From positions 1 to 26,234 of IMG/VR virus record IMGVR_UViG_3300042868_002695: a stretch of 26,234 nt of DNA. The stretch is one strand, 5' to 3'. Position numbers and translations under genes: made by a program. Below the pieces are notes generated by a model. It was given only the letters and a program-made list of their open reading frames with translations. It was not told the origin of the DNA and did no database searches. The DNA is from a virus. Of this stretch, positions 1 through 7,204 are shown one piece after another; the first letter of the stretch is position 1, and the number at the start of each line of letters is the position of its first letter.

Positions 1-1390
1 TCACGTCACGGATGAACATGTGCGAATAGATCGCCTCCTCCAGTTGCAAGCCGGTGCGCGACTCCCATGCAGCGCGTGCCGTGTCCACCAACCACTTGTT
101 GGCGCGGGGCACCCGCACGGTCATGCCGTCCGTGTTCACCTGGATGATCTTCAACCCGTCAATGTGCATCATCCCTTCGGCCAGCACGCACAGCAGCAGT
201 TGCCCGTTGAGCGTGATGCTCATGGTGAACAGCGGGTCGTAGAACACGCTGAACGGGTTGTTGCTGTCACCGTACACACCGTTGAGCGCCAGCTTCAGCA
301 TGGCGTTCTCTGCGCTGTTTTTGGCGTAGGTTTTACGCTGCTCGTACAAGTGTTTGTAGATGTCGCAGAACGACTCACCTAAATGGGCAGGATAGAACCG
401 GTTGCTGATCGCCAGGTTAGGGTAGTAAGAACTGACATCCAGATCAACAATGACATGGTCAGCATCGGACTCAATAACCTCCGACTCAACAGAGCCGTGA
501 ATGCCACCAAGGCCAAACACAAATTCAAAACCATCAACCCGAGCAACAACGTCATCAAAGACCCCTTTGGTTTCAGTGATCACTTGGTCCTTGAGCCAGG
601 CCAGCACCCGTGTGAACTCGGGCTGCTCGAATGTGATCCAAGGCAAGACGGCGTCCTTGAGCGCCAACTGGGGGCGTGGGGTCTGCCGAGGTGTGCGCCC
701 CTTGGGGCCGAAGTCGTACAGCGTGACACCGGCTTCCTCGAGCTTCATTGCGAAGAACTCTTTGCCGATCTTGGTGTCGTTGTAGTTGATCCAGTCCTTG
801 CCTGGGTACAAGCGGCACAGCTCCTCGCGGAACTTGATCATGTCAGCGGTGTGCCCGAGGAACAGCTTGGTCTGCGCCACATCGTGCGCGTTGTACTGCT
901 TGAGCTTGACGGCCTGCTCCTGTGTCAACTCGGTACCCACCTTGAACGGCAGATCCTCGATGTTGTCAGAGCGCATGTTGAACTCGAGCACCTTGAGGCT
1001 GGTGGCTCGGGCCTTGTTGTCGAAGTGGTGAATCTTGAACAGGTCCACCTGCTCAATGAATCGGTCACTCGGGTTGACCATGTGCATCCATCGGTCGCTG
1101 TCATCTTGCGAGTTGATGATGGCCATGGCCTTCTGGTACAGCGTGAAGGCATCGCTGTGACCCATGCGGATCAGCGTATGCAGGACGGGGTAGTCGAACC
1201 CCAGGTTATTGAACCCGACCATGCGGGCGTTCGTATCCTTGAGATACTGGAGAAACGCGATGATTTCTTTGGAGTCGTTGCGCCAGGGTGTGATTTCAAA
1301 AGCCCATCGGATCGGCGCTTCTGCGTGCTCCACCGCCAGCGTGAAGACGTTGGGGTAGGTTTCGATGTCGAAGACATATTCGTTACTCAT
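1..1390 (-). CDS. Family B DNA polymerase with 3'-5' exonuclease (C-terminus beyond window)
   Basis: Replicative phage DNA polymerase; 463 codons are visible and the gene runs off the left edge. Exonuclease motifs are seen directly: Exo I as DIETYPN (D8, E10), Exo II as NNLGFDYP (N62, D66) and Exo III as YNAHD (Y166, D170). Polymerase motif A is DVSSYYPN (D318, Y323), motif B is KLALNGVYG (K366, N370, Y373, G374) and motif C is NTDG around D421. The distance from motif A to B is only about 50 residues, so palm and fingers are compact. Motif C reads NTDG where DTDS is usual in family B. The ATG at 1390 has no strong ribosome site, and a long inverted repeat lies just upstream. It is the last visible gene of a leftward operon with the SSB and nuclease genes. 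Confidence 0.88.
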   Translation of the reverse strand, partial: MSNEYVFDIETYPNVFTLAVEHAEAPIRWAFEITPWRNDSKEIIAFLQYLKDTNARMVGFNNLGFDYPVLHTLIRMGHSDAFTLYQKAMAIINSQDDSDRWMHMVNPSDRFIEQVDLFKIHHFDNKARATSLKVLEFNMRSDNIEDLPFKVGTELTQEQAVKLKQYNAHDVAQTKLFLGHTADMIKFREELCRLYPGKDWINYNDTKIGKEFFAMKLEEAGVTLYDFGPKGRTPRQTPRPQLALKDAVLPWITFEQPEFTRVLAWLKDQVITETKGVFDDVVARVDGFEFVFGLGGIHGSVESEVIESDADHVIVDLDVSSYYPNLAISNRFYPAHLGESFCDIYKHLYEQRKTYAKNSAENAMLKLALNGVYGDSNNPFSVFYDPLFTMSITLNGQLLLCVLAEGMMHIDGLKIIQVNTDGMTVRVPRANKWLVDTARAAWESRTGLQLEEAIYSHMFIRDV

Positions 1391-1408
1391 TACGGTTACT
1401 CAAAAGGT

Positions 1409-1454
1409 GGGGCCACTGGCCGGTCCCCCAGGAACCCCCAGAGGCAGTGGCCCC
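1409..1454 (-). other. Long inverted repeat between SSB-like and polymerase genes
   Basis: GGGGCCACTG at 1409-1418 is exactly complementary to CAGTGGCCCC at 1445-1454, enclosing a 26-nt loop that itself holds two copies of CCCCCAG. On the leftward transcript the stem is followed by ACCTTTTGAG, a short broken U-run. It could be a weak terminator, an RNA processing site or a structure limiting polymerase translation relative to the SSB. The pairing is seen; the role is inferred. Confidence 0.5.
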
Positions 1455-1461
1455 GATTCAA

Positions 1462-2133
1462 TTACTGACCACCCAGGAAGGATGGCAGGCCAGCAAACGG
1501 TGCAGCGGGCATCGCAGGAGCCACGGCACCAAAGCCAGCAGGAGCAGCACCGGCCACAGCGCCGAACAGACTCGACGCATCCACGGCACCTTCACCGAAG
1601 GGTGTGTCGTCCTTGAAGAACTGGACAGCGATCAAGTCGCAGCGGATGCCACGGCCATGCTTGTTGTCCTGTGGCCAAGGCTTGATGGCTGCATTGACAC
1701 GGCAACCACCGTACATCTTGCGGGCCAGTTGCTGGTAGGCCATCGTGTTCGATGGGTCAATGGGTGAACCATCAGCTTGAATCATCTGAGGCGCGGTGTC
1801 ACGGCCAGCAGTGATGAACACGTTGCCAGCGTAGCCATCGTAGGGTTGGAAGGTCTTTTTGTTGATCTTCTCATTGCCCATGCCAAAGCAACGTTGCTTG
1901 CGATCCTGTTGAATCATGCCCATGACGGTCTGGGCGTGCTCTTTCCACTTCTCCAGTGCCAAAGCACCGTAGCGGGCCATGAACTGCGCAAAGCCGGGAT
2001 GATCCTGCGGCATGATGAACTCGCAGTTGAAGCTGATGCGCTCTTTACCTGTTTTGGCATCAATTTGCTTCTGGGGTTCAGCGAGGTGGGGGAAAGACAG
2101 ACGGACATCGGACAGGAAGATGATTTCGGACAT
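1462..2133 (-). CDS. DUF2815 / Enc34-like single-stranded DNA-binding protein
   Basis: A 223-aa protein resembling the DUF2815 family, whose characterised relative in phage Enc34 is an OB-fold ssDNA-binding protein. It opens with the typical 'LSDVRLSFPHLAEP' segment, followed by the body with NCEFIMPQDHP and the KMYGGCRVNAAIKPW stretch. The tail from about residue 185 is Ala/Pro/Gly-rich and flexible, as in many SSB proteins, but it ends GLPSFLGGQ rather than in an acidic tip. The start ATG at 2133 has GGAG eight bases upstream, next to the stop codon of the nuclease gene, so the two are probably co-expressed. Its position between a nuclease and a polymerase supports a replication or recombination role. 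Confidence 0.8.
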   Translation of the reverse strand: MSEIIFLSDVRLSFPHLAEPQKQIDAKTGKERISFNCEFIMPQDHPGFAQFMARYGALALEKWKEHAQTVMGMIQQDRKQRCFGMGNEKINKKTFQPYDGYAGNVFITAGRDTAPQMIQADGSPIDPSNTMAYQQLARKMYGGCRVNAAIKPWPQDNKHGRGIRCDLIAVQFFKDDTPFGEGAVDASSLFGAVAGAAPAGFGAVAPAMPAAPFAGLPSFLGGQ

Positions 2134-2148
2134 TACATTTACTCCAGT

Positions 2149-3483
2149 TTAAGAAAGCCACGAGGGCAGGGATTCGGCAGCGGGTGCTGCCTCTACTGCG
2201 CTGAACAGCGGCGCAGCATTCATGATGACAGCGGGTCGGCTGTCAGATTCAGGAACCACGGTGAGCTTGCCAGCCATCTTGGCCACGTACTCTTGGTCCA
2301 TGCGCTTGAGTTGGCGCTCGGTCAGTTGGACCTTGGTGCCATCACGCTTTTCCCACGTCAGCTTCTCAGCCTTGGCAGGGGACACGAGTTTGGTTTCGTA
2401 GACAGCGCCCTTGGGGATGCCCATCTTCACGAGCTTATCGGCCATCTCGGCTTCAGGCAGTGCCCATGCACGGGAGCCACGACCATTGACCAGCTTGAGG
2501 CCAGGGATGGTTTGGCCAGCTTGCATGCGGCGCAACGCTTCAGCTTCGACACCTTCGAGGAGTTGACGCATCAGGGGGGCAGCTTCCATGATCTGAGCGA
2601 TCTGGGCATCGTCCATCGTGGATGGATCTTTGTCGGCACTTTGCTGTGCGACATCGAGTGGTTCGTATGAAACACTCAAGGGTTGTGGATTACCGATAGG
2701 GTGGAACATGATTCCGACCTCTTTCATTACGTTGTTTGCCAGTGCAGAGCAGGAACCCTTGGCACGGCAGAATTTACATTGACTGTCACCCGGTACAAGC
2801 GGTGCATCTGGTCGATCAGTTGCAGCAGCTTGAGCCACGATTGTACCCATGTCGGCCAACAGTTTGCTTACAGGCACATCGTGCCATGTGACGGCAGGCA
2901 TCCCGCGCAGCGCCAGCTTGGGCTGGATGATCGTCATGCGCACCATCTTGAATGGATAGGTGCCGTTAACGGGCAACTTGAAGCCAGCCAGGACACCGTA
3001 GGCGTACTGCTCAAGCTGCAAATTACCTTCTGCGCTAACGACACCCATACCATCCTTGTAGTCGATCAGCTCGAGCAGGTCGTAGCCATGGATCTGGATG
3101 TCCACGGTGCCCGACAAGTCGTCACGACCGAGCAGGTGTTCAGGGTCCACACGGGTTTCGCTGATCACCTTGGGGATGTAAAGAAATGGTGTGGACTCCT
3201 CGGCCACTCGTTTGGCGATGTAGTCAAGGGCAATCTGCACACGTTCGGCACGAGCCTTGTCCACGATGAACGTGCCTTCGTGGTCAGTCAGCGATGCGCC
3301 GATGTAGGCTGCGGCTGGCTCGGATGAACCAATGCAGCGCTCCAGCAGCGTGTGGCTGTGTGTCCCGTCAATGGCGGCAGGGCCACCACCAGTCTCAGGG
3401 TACTTGGCTTCCTCTCGAATCGAGCCAGGGCACAAGGCCCAACGGTTACGCTTCGATGGAGACAGTTGGGCGTGTGCGCTCAT
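2149..3483 (-). CDS. DUF2800 PD-(D/E)XK exonuclease with likely Fe-S cluster
   Basis: A 444-aa protein matching the DUF2800 type of phage RecB/Cas4-like nucleases. Visible nuclease elements are GTHSHTLLE (H44, E48), GTVD (D128), IDYK (D141, K143) and a QLEQY motif near Q156-Y160. Four cysteines fit the Cas4/AddB Fe-S arrangement: C18 in LCPGS near the N-terminus, then C236, C239 and C245 (C-x2-C-x5-C). It probably resects DNA ends for recombination with the neighbouring SSB. The ATG start overlaps the stop of the preceding 63-aa gene by ATGA. The C-terminus (about 430-444) ends AESLPSWLS, which resembles the LPSFLGG ending of the SSB next to it, possibly a shared docking peptide. Confidence 0.82.
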   Translation of the reverse strand: MSAHAQLSPSKRNRWALCPGSIREEAKYPETGGGPAAIDGTHSHTLLERCIGSSEPAAAYIGASLTDHEGTFIVDKARAERVQIALDYIAKRVAEESTPFLYIPKVISETRVDPEHLLGRDDLSGTVDIQIHGYDLLELIDYKDGMGVVSAEGNLQLEQYAYGVLAGFKLPVNGTYPFKMVRMTIIQPKLALRGMPAVTWHDVPVSKLLADMGTIVAQAAATDRPDAPLVPGDSQCKFCRAKGSCSALANNVMKEVGIMFHPIGNPQPLSVSYEPLDVAQQSADKDPSTMDDAQIAQIMEAAPLMRQLLEGVEAEALRRMQAGQTIPGLKLVNGRGSRAWALPEAEMADKLVKMGIPKGAVYETKLVSPAKAEKLTWEKRDGTKVQLTERQLKRMDQEYVAKMAGKLTVVPESDSRPAVIMNAAPLFSAVEAAPAAESLPSWLS

Positions 3484-3671
3484 TTCTTCCTCGCTTCCAA
3501 CATGGTGTCTGCCATGTCATACGCCCATGCAGCAGCCGTATCTAAGTTGCCAACTACATCAGGGTCAGACCAATAAGACTGCAACGCATTGGCTGCAAAG
3601 TAGTCGCGCAGGGTCATGTCTTGCACACGCTCAGCGAGTGGGTGCCAACTAGGCAAATCTTTCGTGCTCAC
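3480..3671 (-). CDS. Small conserved phage protein, unknown function
   Basis: A 63-aa protein starting at a GTG that overlaps the stop of the upstream gene (GTGA) and ending in an ATGA overlap with the nuclease gene. The segment MTLRDYFAANALQ and the ending AYDMADTMLEARKK resemble a widespread family of small phage and prophage proteins of unknown role. Two amphipathic helices are likely and no catalytic motif is visible. Tight coupling to the nuclease suggests a replication-module accessory role. Confidence 0.7.
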   Translation of the reverse strand: MSTKDLPSWHPLAERVQDMTLRDYFAANALQSYWSDPDVVGNLDTAAAWAYDMADTMLEARKK

Positions 3672-4105
3672 TTGAGTGCTTCCACACCAGCGAACAAAGC
3701 GCCGTAGTGCTCGGGCTTCACATCGTTGATGTTCTGGTAACCCAGACCCACCAGGACGTTCTGGATCTGTGCGCCCTTGGCAGCACCCAGAGCCTTGTAT
3801 GCGCCCATGACGTAGTCGATCAGACCTTTGCCATCCGTGAACGGTGCGCCAGTGGCCACAGGGGCAGCAGCAGGCGCTGGGGCCACGAAGGCAGGAGGCG
3901 CTGGCATTGCGGGTGCAGCAGTCACGGGAGCAGCGGCCACGGGTGCGGGGGTGTCCACGACAGACACAACCACGGGGGCAGCTTGTACCACGGGTGCGGG
4001 TGTTGGCGCAACAGTGGCGGGGGCTGTTACATTGATGCCTTCAATTTTGGCAGTCAGTGCGATCACGGCTTGAGCCAGTGCTTTGATTTCAGCTTCGAGT
4101 GACAT
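3668..4105 (-). CDS. Ala/Pro-rich linker protein with C-terminal globular domain
   Basis: A 145-aa protein of unknown function. Residues 1-24 form an amphipathic helix, about 28-85 are a low-complexity Ala/Pro/Val linker, and about 87-145 are a compact domain (FTDGKGLIDYVMGAYKALG and a hydrophobic C-terminus). The layout resembles a tether joining two folded parts. The ATG at 4105 lies inside the 3' end of the RHH gene (17-base overlap) and has AAGGA about nine bases upstream. The stop overlaps the GTG of the next gene. Strong bias toward GCx and CCx codons explains the open frames on the opposite strand. Confidence 0.7.
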   Translation of the reverse strand: MSLEAEIKALAQAVIALTAKIEGINVTAPATVAPTPAPVVQAAPVVVSVVDTPAPVAAAPVTAAPAMPAPPAFVAPAPAAAPVATGAPFTDGKGLIDYVMGAYKALGAAKGAQIQNVLVGLGYQNINDVKPEHYGALFAGVEALK

Positions 4106-4286
4106 AGAGAGATTCCTTTACGGTAACGGGAGGTTGAATGATCAGGCGGTCGTCAATGAACGCCTGAATGATTTCACGCAAGACCTCAGACGGTTGCCCG
4201 AACTTCTTGACCTTGCCGTGAAATTTCTTGTGATCATCCGGTGTCACCCGGATGGTCAGAAACTTTGATTTGGATTTGGTTGCCAT
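4089..4286 (-). CDS. Ribbon-helix-helix (CopG/Arc-like) regulator
   Basis: A 65-aa basic protein. 'KFLTIRVTPDDHKKF' fits the N-terminal beta strand and first helix of RHH DNA-binding proteins, and 'QPSEVLREIIQAFIDD' fits the second helix with its conserved Ser/Glu start. It is the first gene of the leftward replication operon, with AGGAAAT upstream of its ATG. An inverted repeat (TGTAGCACA / TGTGCCACA) lies about 30 bases upstream, so autoregulation of the divergent promoters is plausible but inferred. Confidence 0.7.
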   Translation of the reverse strand: MATKSKSKFLTIRVTPDDHKKFHGKVKKFGQPSEVLREIIQAFIDDRLIIQPPVTVKESLYVTRS

Positions 4287-4304
4287 GATTTATTTCCTGA
4301 TCGG

Positions 4305-4345
4305 TTGCACAAAGTGTAGCACACCTGTGATACGATTGTGCCACA
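4305..4345. promoter_or_regulatory. Divergent promoter/operator region
   Basis: TGTAGCACA (4315-4323) and TGTGCCACA (4337-4345) form an inverted repeat with 8 of 9 positions matching across a 13-base gap. Leftward, TGCTACACT is a candidate extended -10 (TGn plus TACACT). Rightward, TGATACGAT at 4328-4336 is a candidate extended -10, with TTGCAC at 4305-4310 as a poorly spaced -35. The candidate sites overlap the inverted repeat, the arrangement expected of an operator for the adjacent RHH protein. Promoter calls are by eye only. Confidence 0.4.
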
Positions 4346-4371
4346 GATTTGAAATTATTTTTGCAAAAGAA

Positions 4372-4400
4372 AAAGCCCTGACCTTGTGAGTCAGGGCTTT
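4372..4400 (-). terminator. Perfect 11-bp hairpin, terminator-like on the minus strand
   Basis: AAAGCCCTGAC (4372-4382) pairs fully with GTCAGGGCTTT (4390-4400) around the loop CTTGTGA. Read leftward, the stem is followed by TTCTTTTGC, giving a good U-rich tail, so it could stop antisense transcripts coming from the primase gene. Read rightward, it has no U-tract and sits directly before the ribosome site of the leader ORF. There it would be a structured 5' UTR, possibly stabilising the mRNA. Confidence 0.5.
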
Positions 4401-4415
4401 CAAAGGAGAAACACC

Positions 4416-4457
4416 ATGAAACTGGCAACTGCGATCACCAGCGAGTCCATTGTATGA
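4416..4457 (+). CDS. Putative 13-aa leader peptide coupled to primase
   Basis: A 13-codon ORF (MKLATAITSESIV) has a strong Shine-Dalgarno (AAAGGAGAA) at the right spacing. Its stop TGA overlaps the ATG of the primase gene (ATGA at 4454-4457). The primase ATG itself lacks an independent ribosome site, so its translation probably depends on ribosomes finishing this ORF. The peptide has no run of a single amino acid, so classical attenuation is not indicated. Alternatively, it is simply a coupling device. Confidence 0.5.
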   Translation: MKLATAITSESIV

Positions 4458-6931
4458 CAGCAATTCCAACCGTTCAAGCACATCCTGCATCCATTGATGC
4501 GTACATCCGTCATGGCTGGTCACTTGTGCCCATCCCCGCAGGCACCAAGGGGCCACGCACACCTGGCTGGAACATCAAGGCCAACGCGCTCAAATCCCAG
4601 GGTGACCTGCCCGCAGGCTACGGCATCGGCTTGGCCCATGCCTACAGCGGCACCATGGCGCTGGACATTGACGAGTGGGACAACACCACCGTGGCACTCA
4701 GGGCACACGGCATCAACCTGCAAGAGTTGTATGATGCCAACGATGCTGTCATCGTGGACTCGGGCAGGGCTGGTCACGGCAAGCTGCTGTACCAGATGCC
4801 CTTCGGCCTGGCTTTGCCGTCCAAGAAGATCCTGATCAACAGCGTCACAGCCTACGAGCTGCGCTGCGCCACGGCCAACGGCCTGACGGTGCAGGACGTG
4901 ATGCCTCCCAGCATCCACCCCGACACACAGCAGCCCTACCGGTGGGCTGGCAAGGGTCACTGGACCCGTCTGCCCACGATCCCCCAGCCCCTGCTCGATC
5001 TGTGGCAGGGCATGCTGGCGCAGGACAAGGAGCGCACCATCGGCACCGGTGAGGCCATCGACGCATCGTGGTCCGACATCCGATCAGCCCTCGAGGCAAT
5101 CCCCGCCAACTGCTCCCGTGAGGAGTGGGTCACCGTGGGCATGGCGCTCAAGTGGGCAGGGGACCAGACCGATCAGCTTGACCAGGGCCTGACCCTCTGG
5201 CATGACTGGAGCCAGCAGTCGGTTGACAAATACCCTGGCGAAAAAGAGATCGTCAACCAGTGGGTCAGCTTCAGAAACGACAAAGCCACAGCGGTCAAGC
5301 TGGGCAGTCTGTTCCACATCGCCAAGCAGCACGGATGGATCAAGCCTATGCCCGACATCTCCACCTTGTTCTCGGCTGTCGAGGCACCCGCCGACCCAAA
5401 GTCGGTCATCGTTGACCTGCGGCCACGGCCACCGATGATGGACGTATCTCTGTGGCCTGCTGTCATTGCCCGCCGTGCCGAGGAGATCGGCCAGACCGTG
5501 GGCTGTGATCCTCTGGTGCCCCTGTTCGCGGGCTTGGCTGCTGTCTGTGGTGTCGTGGATGCCCGCACCCGTCTGGAACTGATCAAGGACTTCAAGGTGC
5601 CACCGGTGCTGTGGCTCATGACCATCGGTGCCCCAGCGGACAAGAAGACCCCTGGCTCTGCGCCCATGCTGGCCCCACTCAAGAACCTCGAGATGGAAGA
5701 CCGGCCACGGTTCAAAAAGGATCTGCTGGACTGGGAGGGTCAAGAGGCCATGTTCGCCAGCAGCAAAAAGGCATTCCTCGAGTTCTCGGCCAGCCCCGAG
5801 GCGATGCTCGGCGGTGATCAAGCGCCCCAGGTGCATGAGTTGCCACCGCAGCCAGTGCCCCTGCGCATCACGGTGGATGACGTGACCAGTCAGAAGCTGG
5901 TGCGCCTGGCGGCAGATCGCCCTCGGGGTCTGCTGTGCGCCCTTGACGAGATGAACTCGTGGGTGCGCAAGCTGACAGACAAGGCCAGCGGCGAGGACCG
6001 CTCGGCATGGGTCAAGGCGTACGAGTCGAGCAGCTACGAGATGGACCGTGTGGGTAGTGGCTCGATCTTTGCCGAGAACCTGGCTGTGTCGATCTACGGG
6101 AACATCCAACCCCGTGTGTTCCGTGAGAACCTGCACAACCTGAGCGCCGATGGTCTGGTGCAGCGGTTTGTGCCCTGCATCCTGAACGGTGACCTGACCC
6201 GCAAGCCCGTGGAGATCCCCGACTACCTGCTCAACAAGCAGCAGTGGGAGCAGACCCTGCGCATCGTGTTCGCTTTGCCTGCGATGACGTACCAGTTGTC
6301 CCCAGAGGCCAAGGCTGCGTATCAGGAGTTCCAGGACTGGTATGACGCCAAGCGCCACGACGAGCGGCTGTTGCAATCAGACGACACATTCATGACGGCA
6401 TTCGGCAAGATCGAGGGCTTGGCTGGGCGCATCATGCTCATGTTCCACCTGATCGAGTCGCCCTTCAGCATGACAGTGTCCGCAGACCTGGCCAAGCGGG
6501 TGATCCAACTGGTGCAGTCCTACGTGGTGCCCGCTTACCGGTATGCCCTGAGCGAGTTGTCTGGTGCGTCCAACTTCGACACCTGGCTGCGCGACTACAT
6601 CATCCAGCACGCCGACGAGTCCACGATCACCTTGGCCGAGATCAAGCGATCAGCACGCCGCCAGATCGAGAAGGTGAACGTGTGGCAACAGGACCAGATG
6701 ATCTACGGGGCCATGTACCCTCTGGAGCAGGGCAGGTGGGTCATGCGCATGGACGATGGCAGCAAAGAGAACCAGCACCATGCCCAGTGGGCCATCAACC
6801 CTGCGCTGGCTGTGCAGTTCAAGGATCACCGCAAGGCCGTGATTGACGCCAAGCAGCGCCAGCTTGATGACATCTACAGGTTGTCCAGAAAAGAAAAGCC
6901 CCGTGTGTACGGGGCCGAGTTGCTGGATTGA
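4454..6931 (+). CDS. PrimPol-PriCT-DUF3987 primase/helicase-like replication protein
   Basis: An 825-aa multidomain protein. Residues about 15-190 form a bifunctional primase/polymerase domain: the metal-binding motif ALDIDEWD (D71, D73), the SGRAGHGKLLY motif (H108) and PPSIHPDTQQPYRW before the domain end. Residues about 205-293 resemble PriCT_2 (WSDIRSALEAIPANCSREEW). Residues about 340-720 resemble DUF3987, with a degenerate P-loop GAPADKKT (392-399) in which the usual Gly before Lys is replaced by Lys, and a Walker B-like LLCALDEM (D498, E499). It likely primes, and perhaps unwinds, DNA for the family B polymerase. It is the only gene in its rightward unit and ends just before an intrinsic terminator. 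Confidence 0.85.
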   Translation: MTAIPTVQAHPASIDAYIRHGWSLVPIPAGTKGPRTPGWNIKANALKSQGDLPAGYGIGLAHAYSGTMALDIDEWDNTTVALRAHGINLQELYDANDAVIVDSGRAGHGKLLYQMPFGLALPSKKILINSVTAYELRCATANGLTVQDVMPPSIHPDTQQPYRWAGKGHWTRLPTIPQPLLDLWQGMLAQDKERTIGTGEAIDASWSDIRSALEAIPANCSREEWVTVGMALKWAGDQTDQLDQGLTLWHDWSQQSVDKYPGEKEIVNQWVSFRNDKATAVKLGSLFHIAKQHGWIKPMPDISTLFSAVEAPADPKSVIVDLRPRPPMMDVSLWPAVIARRAEEIGQTVGCDPLVPLFAGLAAVCGVVDARTRLELIKDFKVPPVLWLMTIGAPADKKTPGSAPMLAPLKNLEMEDRPRFKKDLLDWEGQEAMFASSKKAFLEFSASPEAMLGGDQAPQVHELPPQPVPLRITVDDVTSQKLVRLAADRPRGLLCALDEMNSWVRKLTDKASGEDRSAWVKAYESSSYEMDRVGSGSIFAENLAVSIYGNIQPRVFRENLHNLSADGLVQRFVPCILNGDLTRKPVEIPDYLLNKQQWEQTLRIVFALPAMTYQLSPEAKAAYQEFQDWYDAKRHDERLLQSDDTFMTAFGKIEGLAGRIMLMFHLIESPFSMTVSADLAKRVIQLVQSYVVPAYRYALSELSGASNFDTWLRDYIIQHADESTITLAEIKRSARRQIEKVNVWQQDQMIYGAMYPLEQGRWVMRMDDGSKENQHHAQWAINPALAVQFKDHRKAVIDAKQRQLDDIYRLSRKEKPRVYGAELLD

Positions 6932-6933
6932 TC

Positions 6934-6955
6934 AAGGGGCCGATGGCCCCTTTTT
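6934..6955 (+). terminator. Intrinsic terminator after primase gene
   Basis: AAGGGGCC (6934-6941) pairs with GGCCCCTT (6945-6952) around a GAT loop, followed by TTT. It begins three bases after the primase stop codon. The leftward small-gene operon ends at 6955 on the other strand, so the hairpin may serve both convergent units, though the minus-strand side has no U-tract. Confidence 0.8.
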
Positions 6956-7071
6956 CATTGTGTCTTCAGTCTGGTGAAGATGATGCCGAAGCAGCGGGTG
7001 CATTGGTAGATGTGTGTGCCTGGCCGCTTATGCTTGTCGAAGCTCGGCTCCCAGCGGTGTTTGCAGGTCAT
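6955..7071 (-). CDS. 38-aa zinc-ribbon-like microprotein
   Basis: A 38-aa ORF with the pattern C-x-H near the N-terminus (C3, H5) and QCTRCFGIIF (C24, C27). These four residues could bind one zinc ion as in minimal zinc ribbons. Its ATG follows the stop of the upstream 43-aa gene by one base, so it is likely translated by re-initiation. The aromatic and basic content (HRW, FDKHKR) suits nucleic-acid or protein binding. The function is unknown; the gene is last in its operon, ending at the edge of the shared terminator. Confidence 0.55.
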   Translation of the reverse strand: MTCKHRWEPSFDKHKRPGTHIYQCTRCFGIIFTRLKTQ

Positions 7072-7072
7072 G

Positions 7073-7204
7073 TCAGTGCCCCAAGTAAAGGAAGATTCCG
7101 AAGATGATCATGTGGACAGCCCATCCCAGCGCTGCCCACTTTTTATCTACGAACCGCGCCAAGAATATGTTGGCCAAAAGGAATGCGTAGTCAGAGTCTT
7201 TCAT
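7073..7204 (-). CDS. 43-aa small membrane protein
   Basis: A 43-aa ORF starting in an ATGA overlap with the upstream gene stop, with AAGGAGAA upstream. Two hydrophobic stretches (YAFLLANIFLARF and GWAVHMIIFGIFLYLG) are separated by a charged DKK turn, predicting one or two membrane segments. No lysis motif is recognisable. A holin-like or membrane-regulatory role is possible but not supported by context. Confidence 0.55.
   Translation of the reverse strand: MKDSDYAFLLANIFLARFVDKKWAALGWAVHMIIFGIFLYLGH

Noticed and set aside
383-1468. Long rightward open frame opposite the DNA polymerase
   Set aside because: The opposite strand encodes all six conserved family B and exonuclease motifs; this frame is a shadow caused by codon bias.
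5084-6376. 430-codon leftward open frame opposite the primase
   Set aside because: The primase frame has clear domains; this frame shows only antisense composition (Leu/Val/His-rich) and no motif.
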